From the NCBI RefSeq assembly GCF_030646925.1, contig NZ_JAUSKL010000087.1:1-64000 (forward strand): a stretch of DNA of 64,000 bases, in the 5' to 3' direction. Made by a program: the position numbers and the translations under genes. Source of the stretch: Candidatus Binatus sp. (lineage in GTDB: Bacteria; Desulfobacterota; Binatia; Binatales; Binataceae). The notes below the pieces were generated by a model. That model ran no database searches and was not told the DNA's origin. It saw only the letters and a list, made by a program, of their open reading frames with translations. This document shows, in pieces, positions 35,772 through 44,372 of the stretch; the first letter of the stretch is position 1, and every line of letters begins with the position of its first letter.

Positions 35772-36773
35772 ATGCTCAAGATTGCCATCCTCGACGATTA
35801 CGCGAAAGTCGCTCTTCAATCGGCCGATTGGTCTGTGCTGCAGGGCAAGGCGGAAATCACGGTCTTCGATCGGCATCTGTCGGAGGACGAGGCCGCATCG
35901 TTGCTGCAGCCATTCGATATTCTTTGCACGGTCCGCGAGCGGATGAGTCTGCCGCGCAGCTTGTTCGAGCGATTGCCCAACCTGAGGCTCGTCACCATCA
36001 TCGGCATGTCCCTGCCTAATCTGGACATGGCGGCGGCGACCGATCATGGCGTGATAGTAGCTCATTCCGACTTCGGCAACCCCATCTATACGGGCGTCTT
36101 CAATGCGACTCCGGAACTCACGTGGGGACTGATGATCGCCGTCGTTCGCCACTTTGACCTTGAGAGTCGGCGGATGCGCGCCGGCCAATGGCAGAGCACA
36201 GTGGGAACGATACTGGCCGGTCGCACGCTCGCGCTCCTGGGGCTGGGTCGCATTGGCAAGCGGATGGCCGCATACGGCCGTACTTTCGAGATGCCGGTGA
36301 TCGCATGGAGTCAGAATCTAACTGAGGAGGCCGCCACGGCCGTCGGTGCACGGCGGGTCGAGAAGGACGACCTGTTCCGTCTTGCCGACGTTCTCTCGAT
36401 CCACGTTCAGCTAAGCGATCGCACCCGCGGCTTGGTCACGGCGCGTGAACTCGCTCTGATGAAGCCCGGGGCTTACCTGATCAACACTTCGCGCGGGCCG
36501 ATCGTGGTCGAAGCGGATCTGATTGCGGCGCTACGGTCGGGAGGCATTGCCGGCGCCGGAATCGATGTTTTCGATGTCGAGCCGCCGCCCGCCGATCATC
36601 CTTTCCGCACCATGCCTAACGTCACCGTCACTCCGCACCTCGGCTACGTCACTTACGAAACGCTGACGGCCTTCTATACCGATACGCTGGAAGCAGTGGT
36701 CGCGTTCGCCGATGGCAAACCAATCCGGATAGCTAACCCCGAGGCCTTGGTGCACGCAAATCAGCGACGCTGA
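35772..36773 (+). CDS. D-2-hydroxyacid dehydrogenase family protein
   Basis: 333 residues from MLKIAILDDYAKVALQSADW. NAD-binding motif LGLGRIGKRM, substrate/catalytic Arg in NTSRGPIVVEADL, Glu in VFDVEPPP and catalytic His in VTPHLGYVTYE. It has the order and size of D-isomer-specific 2-hydroxyacid (phosphoglycerate-type) dehydrogenases. The substrate is unknown. The frame is open 72 bases upstream, but that part has no family sequence, so I use the internal ATG. It ends 60 bases before the convergent acyl-CoA dehydrogenase gene. Confidence 0.9.
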   Translation: MLKIAILDDYAKVALQSADWSVLQGKAEITVFDRHLSEDEAASLLQPFDILCTVRERMSLPRSLFERLPNLRLVTIIGMSLPNLDMAAATDHGVIVAHSDFGNPIYTGVFNATPELTWGLMIAVVRHFDLESRRMRAGQWQSTVGTILAGRTLALLGLGRIGKRMAAYGRTFEMPVIAWSQNLTEEAATAVGARRVEKDDLFRLADVLSIHVQLSDRTRGLVTARELALMKPGAYLINTSRGPIVVEADLIAALRSGGIAGAGIDVFDVEPPPADHPFRTMPNVTVTPHLGYVTYETLTAFYTDTLEAVVAFADGKPIRIANPEALVHANQRR

Positions 36774-36833
36774 TCACGCAAGCTGGATCGATCACAATCG
36801 ACGGCGCAGAGGTTCTCGAATGACGCGCGCCTG

Positions 36834-38078
36834 CTAGTTCTTTCGCACGTTCCGGAACGGGCCGGTGTCGAAACGTGGCTCCTTCGGTAAGCCAAGCACG
36901 CGCTCGCTGATGATGTTGCGCTGAATCTCGTCGGTGCCCCCGGCGATAGAGGTGGCGGGCACTGACACTAGAATCTCGGCTATGATTCCGTCACGCGGAC
37001 TGCCGGGACCGGCGAGCATTGCTTCTGCGCCCGTAATCAAAGTGTGCACGTGGGCACAGGATCGAGCAACGTTGCTGGCTGCGAGCTTTCCGAGCGAGCC
37101 TTCCGGACCCTGCGGTCGCCCATGTTGCTGGGCAGCGCGCGCTCGGCGCGCGGTCCACTCGGCCGACTTCGCCATGATCATCAGCTTGGCGATCTCCTGA
37201 CGCACATAAGGATCCTTGTTCGCGCCGGTCTCCTTGGCGCGCTCGAATACGAGATCGACCCGACCCGCGCGCTGCGGATACCATTTGTACGGCTGGTTAG
37301 CCGTTTCGAGCTCGGACCGCTCCTCGGCGTGGATACGTCCCAAGCGCGCCCCTCGCTTTGATGGTGGGTTCAGCCCGTCGGCGCCGCGGCGTTCGTGGGC
37401 CAGCGTCGTCATCGCCACCTTCCAGCCATCGCCGACGCCGGCGACCAGATTCTCGGCCGGGACGATCGCGTCGGTGAAGAACACCTGGTTAAATGACGCG
37501 TGGCCGTTCATTTGCTTGAGCGGCTGCACGTCGACACCCGGCTGTTTGACGTCGATCACGAAAAACGACATCCCCTCGTGCTTGGGCGCATCCCAATCGG
37601 TGCGGGCTAGCAATAGGCCGTGGTCGGCATGATGCGCGCTCGTCGTCCATACCTTCTGCCCGTTGATGATCCAATGGTCGCCGACCAAATCCGCGCGAGT
37701 GGTGGCGCCGGCGAGGTCCGAGCCGCTGCCGGGCTCGCTGAAGAACTGGCACCAAGTGTCTTCGCCGGTGAGGATGCGGCGCAGGAATTTCTTTTTTTGT
37801 AGATCCGACCCATGCTCGAGCAGCGTGGCCGCCGCCAGTAGTCGCACTCCCGATTTCGCAACGCTCACCGCGCCCACATTGGCGAATTCCTCCTCGACCA
37901 CGCGCGCGAGGCCCACTGGCAGACCGCGCCCGTACCAGGCCTCAGGCCATTGCGGCATCCCCCAGCCGGAGTCGGCGAGCTTGTTTCGCCACGTCACCAG
38001 GGACATCTCCGGATCCCAGTTAGCCGCGAGCCACGCACGTACCTCGGCTCGCACCTGCTCATCGCTGATCCTGCTCAT
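36834..38078 (-). CDS. Acyl-CoA dehydrogenase, larger-type subunit
   Basis: 414 residues. FAD/substrate motifs: WCQFFSEPGSGSDLAGATTR, VWTTSAHHADHGLLLARTDW, C-terminal SIAGGTDEIQRNIISERVLG. It oxidises an acyl-CoA to the 2,3-enoyl-CoA with electron-transfer flavoprotein as acceptor. It follows a second, shorter-type acyl-CoA dehydrogenase after only 3 bases. Such adjacent unlike pairs form alpha2beta2 heterotetramers in steroid-side-chain degradation of mycobacteria (ChsE type), so a heteromeric enzyme for a bulky acyl-CoA is plausible here. Confidence 0.93.
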   Translation of the reverse strand: MSRISDEQVRAEVRAWLAANWDPEMSLVTWRNKLADSGWGMPQWPEAWYGRGLPVGLARVVEEEFANVGAVSVAKSGVRLLAAATLLEHGSDLQKKKFLRRILTGEDTWCQFFSEPGSGSDLAGATTRADLVGDHWIINGQKVWTTSAHHADHGLLLARTDWDAPKHEGMSFFVIDVKQPGVDVQPLKQMNGHASFNQVFFTDAIVPAENLVAGVGDGWKVAMTTLAHERRGADGLNPPSKRGARLGRIHAEERSELETANQPYKWYPQRAGRVDLVFERAKETGANKDPYVRQEIAKLMIMAKSAEWTARRARAAQQHGRPQGPEGSLGKLAASNVARSCAHVHTLITGAEAMLAGPGSPRDGIIAEILVSVPATSIAGGTDEIQRNIISERVLGLPKEPRFDTGPFRNVRKN

Positions 38079-38081
38079 CGC

Positions 38082-39254
38082 TCAGACTCCCCACCGCTGC
38101 ATCAAGAGTTCCCGATGGTAGCTCGGTTGGCCGAGAAACACCTCGGAGCTCTTGGCGCGCTTGAACCAGAGATGCGTATCGTTGTCCCAAGTGAAGCCGA
38201 TGCCGCCGTGAATCTGAATACATTCGGCCGCGGTGCGCAGGTAAGTTTCTGACGCCGCGGCCTTGGCTAGGCACGCCAGCGCCGGCCACTCGGGGTCCTC
38301 CACCGCACAGGCTTGAGCCGCGCAGTAGGCGGCTGACTTGGCTAGCTCCACATCCAGCAGCATGTCGGCCAACTTGTGCTTGATCGCTTGAAACGAACCG
38401 ATTGTCCGTCCGAACTGAACTCGCAGCTTGGCGTAATCCACCGCCGAATCGAGCAACGCCTGCGCGCCACCCATCATTTCGTTGGCGAGTGCGATGGCCG
38501 CCTGGTCGAGCGTACGGATAAGTGGCTTTGCGCCGTCATCGACGCTGCCGAGTAGGTCCGCATGCGCGCCGTGAAAATCGATCCGCGCCAGCTTGCGAGT
38601 AGGATCCATGGATTCCAGAAGTCGTCGTTGAACGCCTTCGGAATTGGCGCTGAGCGTGAATAGCGCCAAGCCCTCATGGCCAACACTCGCGGGCACGCGT
38701 CCCGCGACGATCAGCAGGTTCGCGATATGGCCGTCCACGACGTAACTTTTGACTCCGTCAAGAAGATAACCATTCACGACGGGGGTGGCGACGAGCTCGA
38801 TCTCGCGCGGGTCCCAATGGCCACTTAGCTCGGTGACCGCAAGCGTCGCGAGCCGCGCGCCACTGGCAAGATCGGGCAACAAGCTCGATTTCTGCGCTTC
38901 GGTGCCGGCGTTCAGTATCGCATTGGCGGCGAGTACCGTCGTCGAGAAATAAGGCGCGCAAAGTAAGGCGCGACCAAGCTCCTCGGTAACGATACAAAGC
39001 TCGACCATGCCGAATCCCGCGCCGCCGTATTGCTCCGGGATGGGAATCCCCGGCAGCGCGAGCTCCTCGCTCAACTGGCGCCACACCTCGGGATTGTAGC
39101 CCTCGGCCGTGGCCATGAGCCGCCGCACCTCAGTCGTGGGCGATTTATCCTTCAGAAATCGCCGCAGCGCCGAGCGGAACTGCTCCTGCTCGTCGGTGAA
39201 CGCGAACTGGATGCGGCGCGCTGGCTCGACTCTCGATTCGTCTGATGCGCTCAT
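38082..39254 (-). CDS. Acyl-CoA dehydrogenase, partner subunit
   Basis: 390 residues: FAFTDEQEQFRSALRRFLKD start, GIPIPEQYGGAGFGMVELC, central beta domain, C-terminal helices AKLRVQFGRTIGSFQAIKHK and IQIHGGIGFTWDNDTHLWFK. The middle domain lacks the usual SEPGxGSD (reads VTELSGHWDPREIEL), as is common in the non-FAD-binding or less conserved partner of heteromeric acyl-CoA dehydrogenases. First gene of the two-gene unit. No clear ribosome binding site was checked beyond the ATG, which fits the family start. Confidence 0.92.
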   Translation of the reverse strand: MSASDESRVEPARRIQFAFTDEQEQFRSALRRFLKDKSPTTEVRRLMATAEGYNPEVWRQLSEELALPGIPIPEQYGGAGFGMVELCIVTEELGRALLCAPYFSTTVLAANAILNAGTEAQKSSLLPDLASGARLATLAVTELSGHWDPREIELVATPVVNGYLLDGVKSYVVDGHIANLLIVAGRVPASVGHEGLALFTLSANSEGVQRRLLESMDPTRKLARIDFHGAHADLLGSVDDGAKPLIRTLDQAAIALANEMMGGAQALLDSAVDYAKLRVQFGRTIGSFQAIKHKLADMLLDVELAKSAAYCAAQACAVEDPEWPALACLAKAAASETYLRTAAECIQIHGGIGFTWDNDTHLWFKRAKSSEVFLGQPSYHRELLMQRWGV

Positions 39255-39368
39255 CGCTATTGAAATGCGCTCCGCCGCGAACTCTTAAGAATGATCGTCT
39301 AATGGCACAAACACGTTGCGCGCATCAATAATCAGCTTGCACTTCCGACCGCTCCCGATTTGCAGGCG

Positions 39369-39764
39369 CTACGTGTTCTGCAGGAACTCGACCGTGTTGC
39401 CGTCTGGATCGGTCACCATCGCGATCGTGACGCCCGGACGGAACTCAGTGACGGGCATTGTCGGGCGGATGCCTTTCGCCTCGAGCTGCGTCATCAGTCC
39501 GCGGATATCGGGCACCGAGATCGTGAAGTAGCGGTAGCCAAGTCCGCCCATCGGTCCGCCCGGTGCGGGTTTCGCCGCCGGAGTCCGGTCGAGCTTCAGC
39601 AGTTTGATGACGGTGGTTCCGCACTTGAGGCGATACATCCGGCCTCCCGGCAACGGCAGCTCGCCCTCGACCTCCAAACCGAGCCCGTCGCGGTAGAAGC
39701 CGAGGGCCGCCTTCTCGTCAGTCACGATGATTCCCAAATCGATAGAGTCTTTGCTTACCTGCAC
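39369..39764 (-). CDS. VOC family (glyoxalase/dioxygenase fold) protein
   Basis: 131 residues, one vicinal-oxygen-chelate unit: two beta-alpha-beta3 modules, MQVSKDSIDLGIIVTDEKAA with FYRDGLGLEV, then YRYFTISVPDIRGLMTQLEA and VTDPDGNTVEFLQ. The terminal metal Glu is present (VEFLQ); the first-module ligand is not an obvious His. Function unknown; in this neighbourhood, isomerase or epimerase roles on CoA esters are possible. It is transcribed with the acyl-CoA dehydrogenases downstream and the SDR upstream. Confidence 0.88.
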   Translation of the reverse strand: MQVSKDSIDLGIIVTDEKAALGFYRDGLGLEVEGELPLPGGRMYRLKCGTTVIKLLKLDRTPAAKPAPGGPMGGLGYRYFTISVPDIRGLMTQLEAKGIRPTMPVTEFRPGVTIAMVTDPDGNTVEFLQNT

Positions 39765-39826
39765 GCCTTTCTCCTTCTCGGTGTTGAGTTTCAGTCATGA
39801 CAACTGTTGGCTCGATATGCCAGCGC

Positions 39827-40699
39827 TTAAATCTTGCGGACCGGACGACGGGTGCTTGGCGCTCCCGTGCTGCCCCGGTTTACGCCCACCTGCGATAGCT
39901 GTGCTTCGCGCGACGTTCCAAACCTCCGCCAGATGTCCGGACCGGCGGCGGTTAACCCTCCATCCACCACCAGTGCCTCGCCGGTGACGAATGCGGAGTC
40001 ATCACTGGCCAGGAACAATGCGGCGCCAGCGATGTGCTCGGGTTTACCATGCTCTGGCCACGGTTGTAACTGTTCCATCCGCTTGGCGGCGGCAACGGGG
40101 TCGCCGCGGTCGGTGAGCGGCGTAAGAACTCCTCCGGGACAGATCGCATTGACCCTGATGCGGTCGGAAGCGAGTTGCAGCGCCGCCGCTTGCGTGAGAT
40201 TGATCACCGCCGCTTTGGCGGCCGAATAAACCAGCGGTCCGCCTCCGCCGCTCAGACCGGCGATCGACGCAGTGTTGATAATCGAGCCGCCTCGACCAAG
40301 GCGCTTCATGGCGCGGGCCGCGTGCTTGATGCCCAGGAAGACACCCTTCGCGAGCACGTCGAAGGTGTAGTCCCATTCTTCTACTTCCACGTCCCAGATC
40401 GGGCCGAGCGCGCCGCCGACACCGGCGTTGTTGAACACGATATCGAGCCGGCCGAATTCGGCAACCGCCAAATCGATCATCGCGGCAACCGCGGGCTCTT
40501 TGGCCACGTCAGTTCGAATGAAGCGGACCTGCTCGCGAAATCCACGATCGGATGCGATCGCCAGAGTCTGCATGCCGGTATCTTCGTTGTAGTCGGCGAT
40601 GACCACTGACGCCCCCTCCTCTAGGAAACGCATCGTGGTCGCGCGGCCCATCCCGCTCGCGCCTCCGGTGATCACCGCCACTTTGTTCTCAAGTCTCAT
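39827..40699 (-). CDS. Short-chain dehydrogenase/reductase (SDR)
   Basis: 290 residues of classical SDR: cofactor loop TGGASGMGRA, ADYNEDTG after strand 2 (Asp favours NAD), NNAGVGG, catalytic Ser in NTASIAGLSG and YSAAKAAV (YxxxK), PGGV after strand 6, and LFLASDDSAFVTGEALVVDGG. The ~35-residue C-terminal extension (DIWRRFGTSREAQLS…) is longer than usual. It oxidises or reduces a secondary alcohol/ketone in the catabolic block; the substrate is not identifiable. Confidence 0.92.
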   Translation of the reverse strand: MRLENKVAVITGGASGMGRATTMRFLEEGASVVIADYNEDTGMQTLAIASDRGFREQVRFIRTDVAKEPAVAAMIDLAVAEFGRLDIVFNNAGVGGALGPIWDVEVEEWDYTFDVLAKGVFLGIKHAARAMKRLGRGGSIINTASIAGLSGGGGPLVYSAAKAAVINLTQAAALQLASDRIRVNAICPGGVLTPLTDRGDPVAAAKRMEQLQPWPEHGKPEHIAGAALFLASDDSAFVTGEALVVDGGLTAAGPDIWRRFGTSREAQLSQVGVNRGSTGAPSTRRPVRKI

Positions 40700-40790
40700 A
40701 GTTGGAACCTCGCTACACAGTCCATTGGCGTTTTAGTTCGGGAAGGGTTCGTTCGCAAGAAGAATTTCTTCTCGATTGTTCGAACAGTGA

Positions 40791-41348
40791 CTACTTTCGC
40801 TGCGTCATGCCCTCCAGTATGTCCACTTTGCCCGCGAAGTCCTCGAGTTCGACTTCCGTCGTTTCGAGGATACTGGCGGTCTGGCGCCAATGACCGATTA
40901 TAACCAGCAATTCAATTATCTCTCCCGGACTGAGATGCTGCTTGATCGCTTCCAAGGTTGCGCGGCTGGCCTTGACGTTCGCGTTCACCTCATCCGTGAA
41001 TTGCAATACCAGGCGCTCCACTTCGCTGAAGCACCTGGCGTTCTGCCAATTCTCTATCGCCGCGATCTGTTCATCTTTGACGCCGACGTGCTTCGCCGCG
41101 GGCACATGCTGGGTCCATTCGTACACCGAATGGCAATCCTTGGCGGTGCGCAAGATTGCGATTTCCCGCAGCTTTGGATCTATCGCACTCTGCGTGAAGA
41201 GCGCATTGCTCAAACGGCTGCGGTGAAGGAATATGTTCTGCGCATTAGCGGTCATCCTTTGCACATTGAGTACGATGGGTCTGGACTTGAGAATCTTGAG
41301 AACTTCAGGCGAAGCGTCCTTTTCGTCGAGATAGGGTAACAAGGCCAT
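40791..41348 (-). CDS. Carboxymuconolactone decarboxylase/AhpD-fold family protein
   Basis: 185 residues from an ATG 8 bases after GGAGG (the frame extends upstream but without family sequence). Helical CMD/AhpD-like domain: IDPKLREIAILRTAKDCHSV then YEWTQHVPAAKHVGV, and LLVIIGHWRQTASILETTEV. The CxxC of alkylhydroperoxidase AhpD is absent; YEWxxH fits the gamma-carboxymuconolactone decarboxylase-like branch. Possibly a small decarboxylase or hydrolase of a cyclic lactone; role unproven. It lies between the SDR and the phytanoyl-CoA dioxygenase on the same strand. Confidence 0.85.
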   Translation of the reverse strand: MALLPYLDEKDASPEVLKILKSRPIVLNVQRMTANAQNIFLHRSRLSNALFTQSAIDPKLREIAILRTAKDCHSVYEWTQHVPAAKHVGVKDEQIAAIENWQNARCFSEVERLVLQFTDEVNANVKASRATLEAIKQHLSPGEIIELLVIIGHWRQTASILETTEVELEDFAGKVDILEGMTQRK

Positions 41349-41467
41349 TGGTGCATTCCTCCAAAAATTGTTCATCCAATGAACGCCGGCGCTGGCGCGC
41401 CGAAAAGCTGGGAGCGCTCCTAAGACGTAACCTGGTCCTTCGAGGCTGCAGGCTAGCCGGGTGACAA

Positions 41468-42634
41468 CTAGATTCCGAGGTCCAGCAGGTTGTAATCTCG
41501 TAGGCCCGGTTTCACTTCCGGCGTCCAGCAATACCGGTCTTCCAGTCCGGCGAACGGCTTGTATCGGTAAGGCTTCTCGTTCGGAAAGCGCTGCTGCCGC
41601 GCATCGATCGCATACATGATCACCCGTGAGCGCTCACGAATGCGATCCTCGTCGTAAACCGCGACCGGGTTATGCACGCCCCCGCTGACTACTCCCAGCA
41701 CTGACTTGCGGCGATGAAAACCGAAGTTGAGCGTGACGCGAACATCTTCGCTGGTGTTGGCAAACGAGCCATGAACCGCTTGCCGGTTGCAGATCACGAC
41801 ATCGCCGGGCGCGCAGATGAGCGGCACCGCGTCAGGCAATCGATCCGAACCCGCCGCCTCGACCATTGCTTTGATGTCCACCTTGCGGCGCCGATGGGAA
41901 CCCGGCACGACCCACAGGCCGTTCGCCGCGTTACACCCATACAGTTGTGCCATGAAGTTGAAGCCGTGAGTGCCTTCGTCGAGGTCCGGACTGTCCCAGT
42001 GGGTCCAGCCATCCTGGTGCCAGGCCACGGAGCCGCCCAGGCCAGGCTGCTTGATCCACACCGCCTCGTTGAATGGCGTGAAGTCTTCGCCATTGATGGT
42101 TTCCGCAACTGCCAATAGCTGTGGATGGCCGTAGAGCCGCAGGCAGGCATCGGAAAACTGCAGCGAACCAAGGACGAGTTGCAGGACGTACTCGGGCGCC
42201 CCTATAGGAGGTGTGGGTTCGATCATCTTCACCGGATGCCGGCCGTTGGCGAAACCGGTGCCGCCGAAAGGATCGGAAAGCGGCCTGACCCAACTGATGT
42301 TCTGGGCTTTGCAATCCGCCCCGAGGGCCGGGCGGCCCTGGCTGTCGACCTTGGCCTGCTTGTTCACTGGAGCGCGCGCGAGGATTTCGGCCACGTCGCG
42401 TTCGATGTCTTCAAGTTCTTCTTCTCGCAGTAACCGTTCGAAGATATAGAACCCACAGCGCGAGTAGGCGTCGAGAATCGCCGGATCGAGCTTACCGTCT
42501 CGGTCAAAGCGCAGCGGGCCTCGATTGCCGAGCCTCAGCGCGCGCTCCTCGCCTTCTCTACGATAACGCTCCATCGCAGCCTGATCGCGTCCGTAATCGA
42601 CGATGGGGACCTTGATGAGGGGTAGGTTAGCCAT
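41468..42634 (-). CDS. Phytanoyl-CoA dioxygenase (PhyH) family protein
   Basis: 388 residues; AGGAG lies 9 bases before the ATG. Double-stranded beta-helix Fe(II)/2-oxoglutarate oxygenase: iron facial triad from AWHQDGW (HxD) and the distal His in NRQAVHGSFAN; the 2-oxoglutarate Arg is probably in SEDVRVTLNFGFHRR. N-terminal ~130 residues are helical (FIFERLL-like start: CGFYIFERLLREEELEDIER). It hydroxylates an unactivated carbon next to a carboxyl or CoA ester. Substrate unknown. Confidence 0.9.
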   Translation of the reverse strand: MANLPLIKVPIVDYGRDQAAMERYRREGEERALRLGNRGPLRFDRDGKLDPAILDAYSRCGFYIFERLLREEELEDIERDVAEILARAPVNKQAKVDSQGRPALGADCKAQNISWVRPLSDPFGGTGFANGRHPVKMIEPTPPIGAPEYVLQLVLGSLQFSDACLRLYGHPQLLAVAETINGEDFTPFNEAVWIKQPGLGGSVAWHQDGWTHWDSPDLDEGTHGFNFMAQLYGCNAANGLWVVPGSHRRRKVDIKAMVEAAGSDRLPDAVPLICAPGDVVICNRQAVHGSFANTSEDVRVTLNFGFHRRKSVLGVVSGGVHNPVAVYDEDRIRERSRVIMYAIDARQQRFPNEKPYRYKPFAGLEDRYCWTPEVKPGLRDYNLLDLGI

Positions 42635-42715
42635 GCTCAATCTCTCCTACGAAAACCGCCGGCGGTAAGACTCACTATGCAGAAACATTCTCCTACGACT
42701 AGCCTCGGCTGTTAG

Positions 42716-43831
42716 CTAATTGAGCCCATACAATTTCACCGCGGTATCGCGCACGATTTTGCGCCGGTCGGTCTCGGACAGCTTGCTCAGATGTTTGGCG
42801 ACATAATCCTGAGACCTCGGGAAGGTAGCCTGCCGGTGGGGATAGTCGGACGACCACATGATGTTATCGGCAGGGAACCAGTCGAGCAGATTCACGAAAA
42901 CCGGATCGTCGATGAAGGTCGCGTAAACCTGGCGCTTTATATACTCGCTCGGCTTGAGCGGCAGTTTGAAGCCACGAGACCCGTATTTGTCTATCCGAAA
43001 GAGATAGAAGGGTATCCAGGCCACATCGTTTTCGGCCGACACTATTTTCAGACGAGGAAATCTCTCAAAGACCTTGCCAAACACCATCGAGGTTAGCGAA
43101 CGTTCGATAGGATGAACCATCGAGATGAGGCCCGACATAAATTCGATGCCGCGCATGTCGGCATTGACGACGTTGCTAGCGTGACCGGCGGTGCCTTTGG
43201 CGCCGGTCAAAATATGCAGTGAGAGCGACATATCGAGGTCCTGAGCAGCAGCCCAAAACGGATCGTAATCTGGATGTGAGTAAGGTCTTTCCGCCGGCGC
43301 ATCGCCCCAAATCATCGCGCCGACCATACCGCGGCGCTTGATTCTCGTAAGCTCGGCGATTGCGGCCGGAATATCTTCCAGCGTGATGAGTCCGAGCGGA
43401 ATCAAGCCCTTGAGGTCGTAGCTGCAATAGTCGGTGGCCCAGTCATTGAAGGCGCGGAAACAGGCCGAGCGGAACTCGGCGTCGCCGAGGCCGAACAGCG
43501 GCATCCCCATCGAGGTGTAGATGACTTCCGCCGATACACCGTCGCGCTCCTGATCCTTGATGCGCTCGGCCGGGTCGTGGACGGCTTTGGGCGCCTGATC
43601 AAAACCGCGCTTCATAAATTCCCGGATTTCCTCGGGCGGCACTCCGGCACTGAAGAACGGCGCGATTGGCGCCGGCGCCAGATCCTCGCAGACAAAATAC
43701 TCGCCCGGTTTGCCTTCGAGCTTGACCGCGCGCGGAGCTCGGTCGCGGAATCGTCGATCGAGTCTTTCCGCCCACATTTTAGGCGGTTCAACGAAATGAG
43801 AATCTGCTGAGATCAGTCTGCTCTCTGACAT
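42716..43831 (-). CDS. Amidohydrolase_2 family protein
   Basis: 371 residues. SADSHFVEPPKMWAERLD at the N-terminus (DxHxxEP), VIYTSMGMPLFGLG, LSLHILTGAKGT with the metal His, LKIVSAENDVAWIPFYLF and MWSSDYPHRQATFP with the catalytic Asp: a complete active-site set. Closest in style to the gene at 2239. First intact gene of the run of minus-strand genes that continues down to the acyl-CoA dehydrogenases. Confidence 0.92.
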   Translation of the reverse strand: MSESRLISADSHFVEPPKMWAERLDRRFRDRAPRAVKLEGKPGEYFVCEDLAPAPIAPFFSAGVPPEEIREFMKRGFDQAPKAVHDPAERIKDQERDGVSAEVIYTSMGMPLFGLGDAEFRSACFRAFNDWATDYCSYDLKGLIPLGLITLEDIPAAIAELTRIKRRGMVGAMIWGDAPAERPYSHPDYDPFWAAAQDLDMSLSLHILTGAKGTAGHASNVVNADMRGIEFMSGLISMVHPIERSLTSMVFGKVFERFPRLKIVSAENDVAWIPFYLFRIDKYGSRGFKLPLKPSEYIKRQVYATFIDDPVFVNLLDWFPADNIMWSSDYPHRQATFPRSQDYVAKHLSKLSETDRRKIVRDTAVKLYGLN

Positions 43832-43897
43832 GACTCTTCCCTCCGCGCTGGCGATGCAGTCAAATGGGCTTTCGAAGGTTGGTTTGCTTTGTCACTC

Positions 43898-44133
43898 CTA
43901 GCGCAAACTGCCCTCTCCGCCTAGCTTGCGAAAATTGAGATCTGTGCCGCCGCTCACCGGAAGGGTCGCTCCAGTAATGAAGCTGGCGGCGTCGGAGGCC
44001 AGGAAGACAACCGCCTCACCGATGTCCTCGGGTTGGCCCATTCGGCCCAGCAGAAATCTTGCCCTTACCTTGTTGCTTCATGACCGGGATGACGGCCCTA
44101 CAACAGAGGCAGGTACCTTTGACTTTGACTTTT
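43898..44133 (-). pseudogene. SDR pseudogene with an internal deletion
   Basis: The minus strand reads [20 protein letters not shown] then QGKGKI, the SDR segment that precedes the catalytic Ser strand. At about 44054-44060 it jumps to [20 protein letters not shown] and [15 protein letters not shown], the SDR C-terminus, and stops at 43898. The catalytic Ser-Tyr-Lys region (about 80 codons) is deleted and the frame at the join is broken. The N-terminus with the cofactor loop is also missing. Bases 44134-44372 beside it hold nothing I can recognise. Confidence 0.75.
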
Positions 44134-44372
44134 GCGTCGCCAATGGATGCATATTCGCATTACACTCTCGGTTCGGCTTGCGATCCATCAGAAATGTGTG
44201 ACATCCAGCAATGAACCTCTACCGCCTGTGAGGGGCGGTTCAGAGCGATAGATACGAGCCACGTTTCCGCTACTCCCCGAGGGCTCGGCAAACCTTCTTT
44301 CGGCGATGGGCTTACTGACGGCATTCCCCTCACCGCATGATCAACCAGATGCTGTCGTTTAGGGGCCGGGGT

